Assembly (NCBI RefSeq): GCF_018687755.1
Contig: NZ_CP061305.1
Span: forward strand, 495,099-559,098
DNA: 64,000 nt
DNA from: Polynucleobacter sp. JS-Mosq-20-D10
Lineage (GTDB): Bacteria; Pseudomonadota; Gammaproteobacteria; Burkholderiales; Burkholderiaceae
Direction of reading: 5' to 3'
Shown here one piece after another: positions 1-9,700 of this stretch (its first letter is position 1; each line of letters opens with the position of its first letter). The notes under the pieces were generated by a model. That model saw only the letters and a list, made by a program, of their open reading frames with translations. It was not told the origin of the DNA and did no database searches. Made by a program: the position numbers and the translations under genes.

Positions 1-935
1 ATGTGTTAATAGAAAATTTTAGACCAGGAACCTTGAAAAAATTTGGCCTCAGTTATGAGGAGCTTACGAAACAAAATCCAGGATTAATCTATTGTGCAAT
101 CACTGGGTTTGGTCAAACAGGCCCCGATTCACATAGACCTGGTTACGACTTAATTATTCAAGGTGAGTCTGGTGTGATGGATATTACTGGCGATCCAGAT
201 GGTCCGCCTACTAAGGTTGGAACTTCAATAGCCGATTTAATAACGGGGCAATATGCCAGTCAAGGTGTCTTGGCTGCTCTAGTTGAGAGATCTAGAACTG
301 GAGTAGGAAGACGTGTTGAGGTCGCAATGTACGATTGTTTAGCATCCTTGTTAACGTTTAATGCAGGCAGTTATTTTTCCACTGGTAATCTCCCCAAAAG
401 AAAGGGAAATTCTCATCCCTCGATTGTGCCTTATGAAACCTTTGAGACATTGGATGGCTGGATCAACATTGGTGTTGCAAATGACAAGTTCTGGAATTCA
501 TTTTGCAAAGTGATTGATCGATTGGATTTGCAACACGATCCAAAATTTGCAATCGCATCAGATCGGGTCAAGAATCGCTTAGAGCTTTTACCCATCATAA
601 GAGAGATCATTAAGAAAAATAAAAAATCGTATTGGATTGAGCTTTTAGAGAAGGCCGGTATTCCAAGTGGAATGATTAAAAATGTTGGAGAGGTATGTGA
701 TTCAGAGCAGCTTGTCAGTAGAGGCATGGTTTTAAATATGCCACACCCAACAGCGGGCATAGTTAAAAACATCGATTCTCCGCTTAGGTTTGACGATCGA
801 AATGACGAAGTCCATATTGCGCCTCCAATATTGGGTCAACATACGCGTGAAATTTTGAGAGATATTTTAAAAATCAGTCCAGCTGAAATTATGTCGTTAG
901 AGAAAAAGGGTGCAATTAAGTGCACTGATATATGA
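1..935 (+). CDS. CaiB/BaiF family (class III) acyl-CoA transferase, 5' truncated
   Basis: The gene is cut by the left window edge; the reading frame is already open at base 1. The visible part begins with VLIENFRPGTLKKFGLSYEEL, the usual sequence about 90-110 residues into class III CoA-transferases, so roughly the first quarter is missing. Next come the GYDLIIQGESG and GTSIADLITG segments, and the C-terminal ILGQHTREIL motif shared by the family. These enzymes move CoA between carboxylic acids. The acid is unknown: the sequence is clearly different from the two oxalate-type Frc proteins later in this window. The stop codon overlaps the start of the next gene (ATGA), so the two are translationally coupled. 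Confidence 0.9.
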   Translation, partial: VLIENFRPGTLKKFGLSYEELTKQNPGLIYCAITGFGQTGPDSHRPGYDLIIQGESGVMDITGDPDGPPTKVGTSIADLITGQYASQGVLAALVERSRTGVGRRVEVAMYDCLASLLTFNAGSYFSTGNLPKRKGNSHPSIVPYETFETLDGWINIGVANDKFWNSFCKVIDRLDLQHDPKFAIASDRVKNRLELLPIIREIIKKNKKSYWIELLEKAGIPSGMIKNVGEVCDSEQLVSRGMVLNMPHPTAGIVKNIDSPLRFDDRNDEVHIAPPILGQHTREILRDILKISPAEIMSLEKKGAIKCTDI

Positions 936-1369
936 GCGAAAAGAAAATAAATTTAGATGCGGCAAGACAGGCATTTGAGTCTGCGGCAAGTGAACACAGT
1001 CAAGAGTTTGAGCTGTTCTTTCTTTCCAAGTTTTATGGACTTCATTATTTCTATACTGATAAAACCTGTGAAATTACTTTTGAGCCCAAAGAATTTTCTT
1101 TTAATCCTCAAGGTTCGCTTCATGGTGGAGTGATTACTACGATTATGGATATCTCTATGGGGCATCTTCTTAAGAAAACTCAAGGTGCTGGAGTGACTTT
1201 AGAAATTAAAGTTCAATTTATGAAAGCCCTGAAAAGTGGTCAATGTAAGTGTATTGGTAGATTTCTGAGACGCGGAAAAAGTGTTGCGTTTATGGCATCA
1301 GAATTATTTGATGCAGATGGTGAATTGTGTGCTGTGGCAACTTCAACGTGGAAAATTATTGAAAAATAA
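932..1369 (+). CDS. PaaI-like hotdog-fold thioesterase
   Basis: A 145-residue hotdog-fold protein. The segment LHGGVITTIMDISMGHLL (about residues 67-84) is the family signature, in which the HGG and the following acidic residue form the active site that hydrolyses acyl-CoA or acyl-ACP thioesters. A basic, variable N-terminal part precedes it. The gene overlaps the CoA-transferase gene by four bases and is followed eleven bases later by a TctC-type binding protein. This arrangement suggests release of a free acid or CoA within the same catabolic pathway. The substrate cannot be told from sequence. Confidence 0.8.
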   Translation: MSEKKINLDAARQAFESAASEHSQEFELFFLSKFYGLHYFYTDKTCEITFEPKEFSFNPQGSLHGGVITTIMDISMGHLLKKTQGAGVTLEIKVQFMKALKSGQCKCIGRFLRRGKSVAFMASELFDADGELCAVATSTWKIIEK

Positions 1370-1379
1370 AGGAGACAAA

Positions 1380-2339
1380 ATGAAAGTTTTTTCAAAATGG
1401 ATTGGAATTGCCGGTATTCTCCTGGCATCTACATCGTATGGTGCATGGCCTGATAGATCGGTAAAGATTGTTGTCCCTTACGGACCTGGTGGTGGGGCAG
1501 ATACTTTCGCGCGTCCTTTGGCAGCAAGGTTAAGCGAGCAGTTGGGTGCTCCATTTGTGATTGATAATAAGGCTGGAGCTGGTGGCACGATTGGTGTTCA
1601 GTTTGTCGCCAAATCTGCTCCTGATGGCTATACCTTTGTAGTGGGCGCTATTCATCAAGCAATGTCGGAAAGTTTGTATCCCAATAGAGGGTATGACTTT
1701 GAAAAAGATTTCGTTCCGGTTGGCTTAACTGCAGTTGTTCCTAATGTCTTGGTAATTAACCCTAAATTACCCTTTAAGACAGCTGGTGAATTAATCTCTT
1801 ACGCAAAGGAAAATCCAGAGAAGCTAACTTATTGCTCATCTGGTAATGGTACTTCCCAACATGTTATCGCTGAGCTATTTAAGAGCCTTGTTAAGGTAAA
1901 GATGCTGCATATTCCTCACAAGGGTACAGCAGCTGCTATGACCACATTCTTGTCTGGTAACTGCGATCTGATGTTTGATGGTATGGGTACTTCAGCCTCT
2001 CAAATCAATGCTGGCAATATGCGCGCTCTGGCTGTGACTACAGCTAAAAGATCACCTTATTTTCCGAATATTCCAACCATGAAGGAGTCTGGCGGTCCTG
2101 AGATGGATGTGGGTACCTGGTATGGTTGGTTTGCTCCTGCAGGAACACCAAAGGATATTATTCTCAGAATGAACAAGGAGTTGGCGATAGCATTGCAAAG
2201 CCCTGATATTAAAGAAGTTTGGAAAGCACAAGGTGCTGAAGTTCCAAACATACCTTTAGATAAGCAAAAAGATTTTGTTCGTTCGGAAATTAATCGCTGG
2301 ACTCAAGTTAATAAGCAAGTTGGTGTGACCATCGATTAG
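1380..2339 (+). CDS. TctC/Bug-family periplasmic solute-binding protein
   Basis: A 319-residue periplasmic binding protein of the tripartite tricarboxylate transporter (TctC/Bug) family. An N-terminal signal peptide (MKVFSKWIGIAGILLAS, then a cleavage region near SYGAWPDR) precedes the family motifs VKIVVPYGPGGGADTFAR and GAGGTIGVQFVAKSAPDGYT. The ATG at 1380 has a GGAG Shine-Dalgarno six bases upstream, so the longer in-frame extension is not used. No TctA or TctB membrane gene is nearby, so it is an orphan binding protein, as is common in Burkholderiales. It probably binds the carboxylate handled by the upstream CoA-transferase. A strong hairpin follows the stop. Confidence 0.9.
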   Translation: MKVFSKWIGIAGILLASTSYGAWPDRSVKIVVPYGPGGGADTFARPLAARLSEQLGAPFVIDNKAGAGGTIGVQFVAKSAPDGYTFVVGAIHQAMSESLYPNRGYDFEKDFVPVGLTAVVPNVLVINPKLPFKTAGELISYAKENPEKLTYCSSGNGTSQHVIAELFKSLVKVKMLHIPHKGTAAAMTTFLSGNCDLMFDGMGTSASQINAGNMRALAVTTAKRSPYFPNIPTMKESGGPEMDVGTWYGWFAPAGTPKDIILRMNKELAIALQSPDIKEVWKAQGAEVPNIPLDKQKDFVRSEINRWTQVNKQVGVTID

Positions 2340-2362
2340 TGTGTTTTGGTATATTGGAAGTC

Positions 2363-2390
2363 AAAAGCCACCTGAAGGTGGCTTTTGTAT
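2363..2390 (+). terminator. Rho-independent terminator after the TctC gene
   Basis: A perfect 10-bp stem (AAAAGCCACC / GGTGGCTTTT) with a TGAA tetraloop begins 23 bases after the TctC stop. The distal arm ends in a T tract. Because the stem is symmetrical with A and T tracts, it could also act on transcripts from the right, including tRNA-Lys. Confidence 0.85.
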
Positions 2391-2393
2391 TGC

Positions 2394-2469
2394 TGGTGGG
2401 TCGGGCGAGATTCGAACTCGCGACCAACGGATTAAAAGTCCGCTGCTCTACCGACTGAGCTACCGACCC
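2394..2469 (-). tRNA. tRNA-Lys (anticodon UUU)
   Basis: The reverse strand folds as a 76-nt tRNA. It has acceptor stem GGGTCGG/CCGACCC, D arm with AGCTCAGTCGGTAGAGC, anticodon loop CTTTTAA giving anticodon UUU (lysine), T loop GTTCGAATC, discriminator A and a genome-encoded CCA. It lies between the TctC terminator and amiC and is transcribed towards the TctC gene. Confidence 0.97.
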
Positions 2470-2555
2470 AGTAAAAAGAAGATTATAGCAAGAAGTTTAT
2501 GGGTGCTCCCGGGTCAGTAGGCCTCTGCCTTCAAGCCCTTGTACTTACAAGAGCG

Positions 2556-3893
2556 TTATGCGTTTGCGCGTCTGGCAACCGGTGGATTTTTTGAGAAATA
2601 GTCCTTAATTCCTCTCATAATCGCTTCAGCAATTCGGTCTTGGTAAGCATCGTCATTGAGGCGCGCTTCTTCTTGTGGATTGCTAATAAAGGCGGTCTCC
2701 ACCAAGATAGATGGAATATCTGGAGCCCTCAGAACAGCAAAGCTGGCTTGCTCAACTTTTGGTTTATGTAAGGGGGCAAATCCACTGATTTGCTTGAGGA
2801 TGGAAGTACCCACTTGAAGTGAGTCTTTGATTTGGGCAGTTGTCGACATATCAAGCAATAGGTTAGCCACCTGCTTATCTTGCGTCTTGATATTGATGCC
2901 ACCGATTAAATCTGAAGAATTTTCTTTATTGGCCATCCAGCGTGCAGTGGTGCTACTGGCGCCCATTTGTGAGAGCGCAAAAACAGAGGCACCTTTGGCC
3001 CTAGGCTCTATAAAAGCATCCGCATGAATCGAGACAAATAAATCAGCTTCAACGCGGCGCGCCTTTTGTACTCGTGTATGCAGTGGCACAAAGTAATCCC
3101 CATCTCGTGTGAGAAACGGACGCATATAGGGATCATTCTCGATTTTGTCGCGTAAGCGTTTGGCAATCGAGAGCACTACATGTTTTTCTTTAGAGCCCAT
3201 GGCGCCAATCGCACCTGGATCCTCTCCACCATGGCCCGCATCAATTGCAATAGTGATAAGGCGCTTATGTTTGGTTTTTACGGCAGACTCTTTTACGTCT
3301 GGAATTGCTTGAGCCACTGGCGCCCGAGGAGCCTCTTTCTCTTTCTTGCTTGCGAACTGTGCAATCAAGTCGATTTCTTCATTGGCTTTTTCTAGGGCGC
3401 TTTCTTTGCGGGCGCTGCTTTTGACTAACTCCATTAACGGATCTGGTGGGATAGTTGGGTAGAGATCTAGCACCATGCGATATTGGTATTCTGCAATGGG
3501 ATCAAGCGTGAATAGTTGAGGCTTAACGGGCTCTTTGAGGTCAAATACTAGGCGGACCGTGCCCGGTTGAAATTGCCCCACACGGATTTGTGAAACGTAA
3601 GGGTCATTGGGTTTGACTTTAGCTACTAAATCTTTCAGGGTGGAATTGAGTTCCATGCCTTGAACATCAACCACCAAGCGATCAGGGTTGGTAAGTAGTT
3701 GTTGGGTAATAGGCAATGCTTTATCAGACTCAAGCGTGATGCGTGTGTAATCTTCTGCGGGCCAAATGCGTACACCCAAGATCTTAGCTCCCCAAGCAAT
3801 CTCTGCCTCACTGAAGAAGAGGATAAAGCCCAGCATCTTTGCTGAAGTTTTGAGATGCTTTCTTCTAGAGGAATTAATGAGGGCCTTACTCAT
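2556..3893 (-). CDS. amiC: N-acetylmuramoyl-L-alanine amidase (AMIN + Amidase_3), Tat-type export signal
   Basis: A periplasmic zinc amidase that cleaves the peptide stem from MurNAc during daughter-cell separation. The N-terminus carries a twin-arginine motif (SSRRKHLKTS) before a hydrophobic stretch, as expected of Tat-exported AmiA/AmiC. An AMIN domain follows (from about residue 37, RIWPAEDYTRITLE), then a charged linker and an Amidase_3 domain from about residue 215. The zinc and catalytic residues are visible in DAGHGGEDPGA, GSKEKHVV, SIHADA and VETAF. At 445 aa it has normal family length. It starts two bases after the tsaE stop, so the two form one operon, an arrangement conserved in proteobacteria. 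Confidence 0.93.
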   Translation of the reverse strand: MSKALINSSRRKHLKTSAKMLGFILFFSEAEIAWGAKILGVRIWPAEDYTRITLESDKALPITQQLLTNPDRLVVDVQGMELNSTLKDLVAKVKPNDPYVSQIRVGQFQPGTVRLVFDLKEPVKPQLFTLDPIAEYQYRMVLDLYPTIPPDPLMELVKSSARKESALEKANEEIDLIAQFASKKEKEAPRAPVAQAIPDVKESAVKTKHKRLITIAIDAGHGGEDPGAIGAMGSKEKHVVLSIAKRLRDKIENDPYMRPFLTRDGDYFVPLHTRVQKARRVEADLFVSIHADAFIEPRAKGASVFALSQMGASSTTARWMANKENSSDLIGGINIKTQDKQVANLLLDMSTTAQIKDSLQVGTSILKQISGFAPLHKPKVEQASFAVLRAPDIPSILVETAFISNPQEEARLNDDAYQDRIAEAIMRGIKDYFSKNPPVARRANA

Positions 3894-3895
3894 TG

Positions 3896-4408
3896 CTATT
3901 GAATACGCATCTTCTCGAGAACGGCTATTCCCTGACTTGAGCTTGCTTGGAAGATGATATTTCTTTCATTTTCATCTACACCAGCAATCAGATGAATTTC
4001 AATATCAAAAGCAGGGAGCGTGCCTTCAGCTTTTTCTGGCCACTCCACTAAACAGAATCCAGGCTCATCAAAATGCTCTGCAAAACCTGCACCCTGCCAT
4101 TCCAAAGGATCTCGCATGCGATAGAGGTCAAAGTGGTTCATCGCCAGAGTATTGCTATCAATAATTAGTGGGTAGGGTTCACACAAGGTATAGGTTGGAC
4201 TCTTCACTCGGCCCTCATATCCCAGGCCTTGTATGAGATGGCGGGCAAAGGTAGTCTTGCCGGCTCCAAGATCACCCTCTAGGGAGATATTGAGGTGAGT
4301 GCTTTGATCCGCCTGAAAAAGATGACTAAGACTGGAGGCGAGCTTTTGAGCTAATGCAGTGGTATCCGCTTCTTGCCTACAATGTTGAGTAAATGAATTC
4401 TGAGCCAT
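3896..4408 (-). CDS. tsaE: tRNA threonylcarbamoyladenosine biosynthesis ATPase TsaE
   Basis: A 170-residue P-loop ATPase that works with TsaB and TsaD to make t6A37 in ANN-decoding tRNAs. The Walker A motif GDLGAGKTTFARHLIQGLG sits at about residues 45-63. The family segments VKSPTYTL and HFDLYRM, with the conserved acidic tail LVEWPEKAEG, are all present. It is slightly longer than E. coli TsaE (153 aa) through a short N-terminal extension. It is co-transcribed with amiC and divergent from queG, with only 43 bp between the two start codons. Confidence 0.95.
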   Translation of the reverse strand: MAQNSFTQHCRQEADTTALAQKLASSLSHLFQADQSTHLNISLEGDLGAGKTTFARHLIQGLGYEGRVKSPTYTLCEPYPLIIDSNTLAMNHFDLYRMRDPLEWQGAGFAEHFDEPGFCLVEWPEKAEGTLPAFDIEIHLIAGVDENERNIIFQASSSQGIAVLEKMRIQ

Positions 4409-4451
4409 TTACCTAGTTTATTCAATTATTCAGTTACATTCTGTATTCCTA

Positions 4452-5561
4452 ATGACTTCTTCTCAAATACCCAAGATTGTTGACTATGCCTCCGTTGATC
4501 AGGCTAATCTGCGTGAATGGCTGGGTGAACAGTCTCGAAAATTGGGTTTTGATGACTTACGGATTACCGATACCCATCTTGGTGTTGCAACTGAACGTCT
4601 GAATGACTGGCTCGCAGAAGGGCGGCATGGTCAGATGGAATATATGGCAAGGCATGCTCAATTACGCTCTGACCCAGCCCTCTTAGTTCCGGGTGCGGTC
4701 AGGGTCATTTGCGTCACCATGAATTACCTGTCCCCCACAATAGACTTTGACCATGAGTGGGGCAGATTGAGCGATCCTGCTCAAGCGGTGGTATCGATGT
4801 ATGCCCGTGGGCGTGACTATCACAGGGTGATGCGCAATCGTTTGCAAGAATTTGCACAGCTGATTGAACAGCGGATTGGATTATTTGGTTATCGCGTATT
4901 TACTGATTCAGCTCCATTAATGGAAGTGGAGTTGGCACGTAAAGCAGGTTTGGGTTGGCGAGGCAAACATACTGTGTTGTTGAATCGTGAATCTGGATCG
5001 ACATTCTTTTTAGGTGAAATCCTAATTGATGTTCCATTGCCTGTAGATCAAGAGCAGGAGTCGCATTGTGGAACTTGTCAGTCTTGTATAGACATTTGTC
5101 CTACGCAAGCCATTACTGCGCCTTACCAATTAGATGCGCGACGCTGTATCTCGTATTTGACGATTGAGAATCCAGATGCTATTCCGGTGGAGTTTCGTAG
5201 GGCGATGGGCAATCGTGTTTACGGATGTGATGACTGCCAATTGATTTGCCCTTGGAACAAATTTGCACAACGTACAACCTTACCAGATTTTGCTGAACGC
5301 CATGGGCTTGGGAACGCAAGTCTCTTGCAACTCTGGTCTTGGACTGAAGATGAATTTGTAAAACGCCATGAGGGTAGTGCTATTCGTCGGATTGGTTTCT
5401 CTAGGTGGCGCAGAAACTTAGCGGTAGCCATGGGGAATGCTTTGGCTGCTGATAATGTGTCCGCATTAGATAAAGAGCTCCTGCGGCAGGCTTTGCAGGA
5501 TGCATTGCCTTTGGCAGACGCCTTGGTAGCCGAGCATATTGAGTGGGCGCTGAGTTCCTAA
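4452..5561 (+). CDS. queG: Epoxyqueuosine reductase
   Basis: Catalyses the last step of queuosine biosynthesis in tRNA, reducing epoxyqueuosine with a cobalamin cofactor and two [4Fe-4S] clusters. The two ferredoxin-like cluster motifs are clear: CGTCQSCIDICPTQA and YGCDDCQLICPWNKF. The N-terminal DUF1730 part contains ARGRDYHRVMRNRL and DSAPLMEVELARKAGLGWRG. Length is 369 aa, as usual. The enzyme depends on B12, and this genome stretch has a dedicated B12 uptake operon (44.4-49.0 kb). A hairpin-forming repeat overlaps its stop codon (5560-5582). Confidence 0.95.
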   Translation: MTSSQIPKIVDYASVDQANLREWLGEQSRKLGFDDLRITDTHLGVATERLNDWLAEGRHGQMEYMARHAQLRSDPALLVPGAVRVICVTMNYLSPTIDFDHEWGRLSDPAQAVVSMYARGRDYHRVMRNRLQEFAQLIEQRIGLFGYRVFTDSAPLMEVELARKAGLGWRGKHTVLLNRESGSTFFLGEILIDVPLPVDQEQESHCGTCQSCIDICPTQAITAPYQLDARRCISYLTIENPDAIPVEFRRAMGNRVYGCDDCQLICPWNKFAQRTTLPDFAERHGLGNASLLQLWSWTEDEFVKRHEGSAIRRIGFSRWRRNLAVAMGNALAADNVSALDKELLRQALQDALPLADALVAEHIEWALSS

Positions 5562-5603
5562 GTATTTTTTCGAAAAGTACTTAGTAACTCTTACAATCAA
5601 GGC

Positions 5604-6389
5604 ATGTCATCAGCTAATCAACCCTTTATAGACCCCAGCGAAATCAATCTAGAAGCTTCTGTGGCGCAGCGCTATAAAAATCGCAGTGAGGCTTTTTGGG
5701 CTGGCATTCGCGATGCGTCTGGTGCACCTGCAATGGTGCTTTTTGCTGGCATGGTGGGTTTTGGTGCGATGGGTAAATCCAATGGTATGGATGCTTGGTT
5801 TACTACTGCCAGTAGCTTTTTCATGTTCGCATTACCTGGACAAGTAGTTTTGCTCGAGATGGCAATTACCGGATCATCAGTGCTTGCCATTGCCCTCGCA
5901 GTGACTTTAACGTCTTCGCGTTTCATCACTATGACAGCAACGCTCTTTCCGCAGTTTCATGAAAAAGATCGCAATCATGGTCTTTATGCTTCGGTCCATC
6001 TTCTAGCAATGACTCCATGGGCTATTTCCATGCGTGAGTTTCAGACGATAGAAGCGAAACATCGCTTGAGTTACTTCATTGGTCTTGGTTTACTGTGTTG
6101 GGTTATTTCTATTCCCGGCACCGCTCTAGGATATTTATTAGCAGGTGCAGTGCCACCGTACATTACGCTTGGTCTCGTTTTCATTAACCCACTATTCTTT
6201 TTGCTGACGTTTGCCGAGGTGAAACCTTGGGTTAACCGAATCGCCATTGGCTTAGGTTTTGTATTGGGCCCCTTTTTCTTTCTCTTGGATCGCGATACTA
6301 GCTTGCTGACCACTGGTTTAGTAGGGGGAACGATCGCCTATGTATTTGATCGCAAAGTGCTACGCAAAAGAGCGGGGGTGATGAGTTAA
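5604..6389 (+). CDS. azlC: AzlC-family membrane protein (branched-chain amino acid exporter, large subunit)
   Basis: A 261-residue polytopic membrane protein of the AzlC/YgaZ family, the larger half of a two-component amino-acid exporter. The family segment FWAGIRDASGAPAMVLFAGM is near residues 30-50. Further hydrophobic segments and the typical SSRFITMTATLFP stretch follow. Its stop codon overlaps the azlD start (TAATG), so the two subunits are made together. The substrate (branched-chain or related amino acids) is inferred from the family only. It starts 42 bp after queG, possibly in the same transcript. Confidence 0.87.
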   Translation: MSSANQPFIDPSEINLEASVAQRYKNRSEAFWAGIRDASGAPAMVLFAGMVGFGAMGKSNGMDAWFTTASSFFMFALPGQVVLLEMAITGSSVLAIALAVTLTSSRFITMTATLFPQFHEKDRNHGLYASVHLLAMTPWAISMREFQTIEAKHRLSYFIGLGLLCWVISIPGTALGYLLAGAVPPYITLGLVFINPLFFLLTFAEVKPWVNRIAIGLGFVLGPFFFLLDRDTSLLTTGLVGGTIAYVFDRKVLRKRAGVMS

Positions 6390-6730
6390 TGAACGCTAGC
6401 CTCCAGGGTTGGGGTTTGTGGATTGCCTTAGCAGGCGCCACCATCGGAACCTATATTTGTCGTGCCATTGGTGTTTTGCTCGCCAAAAGAATTAATCAGG
6501 AGAGCGAAATCTTTCGCTATCTTTCTGCCGTCACTTATGCGATGGTGGCGGCCCTTGTAGTCAGAATGGTCCTAATGCCAATTGGTCCCCTATCAACTGT
6601 GCCCGTATGGATTCGATTGCTGATTTGCGCCTTAAGTATTGGTGTGATGGTTTCAAAACCAACACACCGTCTCGTTCCAGCCCTATTGACTGGAACCTTG
6701 CTGATACTTGCTTACGGTGTTATTCGTTAA
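6389..6730 (+). CDS. azlD: AzlD-family membrane protein (exporter small subunit)
   Basis: A 113-residue protein with about four hydrophobic segments, matching the AzlD/YgaH family that pairs with AzlC. The segment TYICRAIGVLLAKR near residue 20 is typical. The start overlaps the last base of the azlC stop codon (TAATG), so translation is coupled. It is convergent with the large dehydrogenase gene that ends 20 bp downstream; no obvious terminator lies between them. Confidence 0.85.
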   Translation: MNASLQGWGLWIALAGATIGTYICRAIGVLLAKRINQESEIFRYLSAVTYAMVAALVVRMVLMPIGPLSTVPVWIRLLICALSIGVMVSKPTHRLVPALLTGTLLILAYGVIR

Positions 6731-6749
6731 CTAGTATTGACATCTTGTT

Positions 6750-9700
6750 TTAGAGATGAGCTGCCAAGATCTTGGCGATATGCACAGCGTCTCTTTGGGT
6801 GCCATCGGTAATCTGGTGGCGACAGCTGGTGCCATCCGCAACTACCCAACTATCTGGTGCTTTACGAATCGCAGGTAAGAGGCTAGCTTCTGCCATTTGC
6901 TTAGACACTTCAATGTGTTCAGCCTCGTAACCAAAGCTACCAGCCATACCGCAACAGGAAGACTCAATCAGCTGAGGCTCTGCATTCGGAATGAGTTTCA
7001 GCAGTTCCATTGCTGGCGTAACGGCAGCAAATGATTTTTGATGACAATGACCGTGAAACAATACTGGGCGCGTTGCAGTTTTTAGTAACAACTTGAGTTT
7101 GCCTGCCCTAGCCTCACTTGCTAAAAATTCTTCTAAGAGTTGTGCATGCTGACTTACAGTAAGTGCCCGCTCACCAAATCCCATCACCAATGCTTCATCC
7201 TTTAAGGTGAACAAACAAGAAGGCTCAAGACCAATGATCGGAATATTGTTCTCTGCAAAGGGGGCTAGATGGTTTACTAATTCATCTAAGCTGGCTTTCG
7301 CTTTATCCACCATGCCTGCAGCTAGGTAAGTGCGACCACAGCAAAATTCTTTAGAGCAGGTATTTGTGCTGCCACTTAAAGTTTTGGTCTTTTGGGGAAT
7401 ATGAACTCGATAGCCAGCTGCCTTTAAAACTTGTAGCGCTGCACGTAAGTTCTCATCCTCAAAATAGGCATTGAAGGTATCGGCTAATAACACCACTCCC
7501 TTATTACCATTTGCATCTACTTTGCTCAGTTCTGCGGGCGTAAATTGATAGGGTGTAGTTGCATTTGGATTACTCCAGAAGTTTTTTGCTTTCCAGATTG
7601 GCAGACTTCTTTGTGCAGAAATACCCATGATCCATTCTTGTAATTTAGCAAGAGGAGCAATGTGGTTACGAAGATTGAGTAAGGCGGGGAGCCCTGGAAT
7701 ACTACTGATGATGGGAGCGTATTTCGGTAAGTAGGCAACAGCAAGATCGCGCATCGTATGACCAGTCCGCTTCTTGTAAGCAGATAAAAATTCGATCTTC
7801 ATCTTCGCCATATCAACGCCAGTAGGGCATTCACGGCGACAGGCTTTACAGCTGACGCAAAGTTCCATCACTTCTTTAATAGCGTCGCTACCGAGGGGTG
7901 AACTCTCATCTTTAATATCCAATTGATTGGAGAGAGCTAGGCGCAAGGTATTGGCGCGACCACGGGTGAGGTGTTTTTCATCACGAGTAACACGATAGCT
8001 TGGACACATCACTTCCGCATCAAACTTGCGGCAATGACCATTGTTGTTACACATCTCCACAGCTTTGGCTAAGCCCATCGCTGGATCGCCTCCGGTGCCT
8101 GGTGCGCTAGTCTCTTCAGTAACGGGATTGTTCTGTACATTCCAGGCGGACCAATCTAAGGCTGGCTGCAGCGGAATTACTTTATAGCTTGGTGGAAAGC
8201 GGAAATTACTCGCATCATCCATCTTTGGTGGGTTAACAATCTTACCGGGATTAAATAATCCCTTGGGATCAAAAGCCTGCTTGATCTCAGCGAGGGCTTG
8301 CGTAATCTTCGGGCCAAATTGCCAGGAGATCCATTCGCCGCGGCAGAGTCCATCGCCGTGCTCACCGCTGTAAGCTCCTTTATATTTACGAACGAGAGCG
8401 GAGGCTTCTTCGGCAACTGCGCGCATCTTCTGTGCGCCATCACGACGCATATCTAGAATAGGGCGGACGTGGAGAGTACCAACAGAAGCATGTGCATACC
8501 AAGTACCACGTGAACCGTATTTAGAAAATACATCTGTGAGTGCTTGAGTGTATTCAGCAAGACTCTCTAGTGGAACTGCGCAATCCTCAATAAAGCTTAC
8601 TGGTTTGCCATCGCCCTTGAGGCTCATCATGATATTCAGACCGGCTTTACGCACTTCCCATAAATTCTTTTGCAAGCCGGCATCAGGCATCGCAACTACC
8701 GAGCCCGGAAGCCCCAAGTCACCCATCAGATCTTGCAAAGACTTTAATTTCTCAACTAAGGAGGCATGTGCTTCCCCTGAAAACTCTACCAATAGGATGG
8801 CTTCGGGTGTTTGCGCGCTAGAGTCAATCAGCGCAGTCTCAATGGTTTTCTTAAAGCTAGGGTTATGGCGCGCCAAGTCAATCATGGTGCGATCGACTAA
8901 CTCAACAGCGGTAGGCCCAAGCTTGACGATGTGTTGCGCGCTATCCATTGCTTTGAAGAAGCTGGCAAAGTTCACTACTCCAAGCACTTTATGTTGGGGC
9001 AATGGAGCCAACTTCAGCTCAAGAGATTTGAAATAAGCTAATGTGCCCTCGCTACCTACTAAAAGGTGCGCCAAGTTGACACTACCGTCTTGGGTATAGG
9101 GAAGCTCGCTTTGTGGATGGAATACATCTAGGTTGTATCCCGCTACACGACGCAAGACTTTGGGGAAGTGTGCCTCGATCTCGGGCTGTAATGTATTAGC
9201 AAGACCTTTAACAAAGTCGCCTAATTGTTTTGCAGCACCAGAACTGTGGGCGTAATTACCAAAGCTTGCTACCTGTCCGTTTGCTAACCAGGCATCAATG
9301 CCTAAAACGTTGTGGACCATGTTGCCATAAGCGATTGATCGACTACCGCAAGAGTTATTGCCTGCCATGCCACCAATAGTTGCCTGTCCAGCAGTCGAAA
9401 CATCTACTGGGTACCAAAGGCCGTGTGGCTTGAGTGCAGCATTAAGGTGATCGAGCACAATGCCCGGCTCAACAATTGCTGTGGCTTGGGCTGGATCTGC
9501 ATGTAAGAGTTTGCGAAAGTATTTGCTGTTATCGATGACGAGTGACGTGCCAGTGGTCTGCCCGCACTGACTAGTGCCTCCACCACGCGGTAGAACTGGA
9601 ATACCTAAGTCAGCTGCAATCTGAATCGCCGTCGCAATATCCTCAGCTGTTTTAGGAATAAAGACAGCAACTGGCATGGCTTGGTAGATCGATGCATCGG

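Noticed and set aside
1281..1379. N-terminal extension of the first TctC-type protein
   Set aside because: The extension lies within the thioesterase gene and would bury the signal peptide; the ATG at 1380 has a good ribosome-binding site.
2538..2551. CTTGTA-CT-TACAAG dyad just after the amiC stop as terminator
   Set aside because: A six-base stem with a two-base loop and no T run; too weak to call.
8548..9036. 162-codon frame on the + strand inside the large FAD/Fe-S dehydrogenase gene
   Set aside because: It is antisense to a well-conserved FAD domain, shows no family motif and has no ribosome-binding site; a shadow of the real gene.
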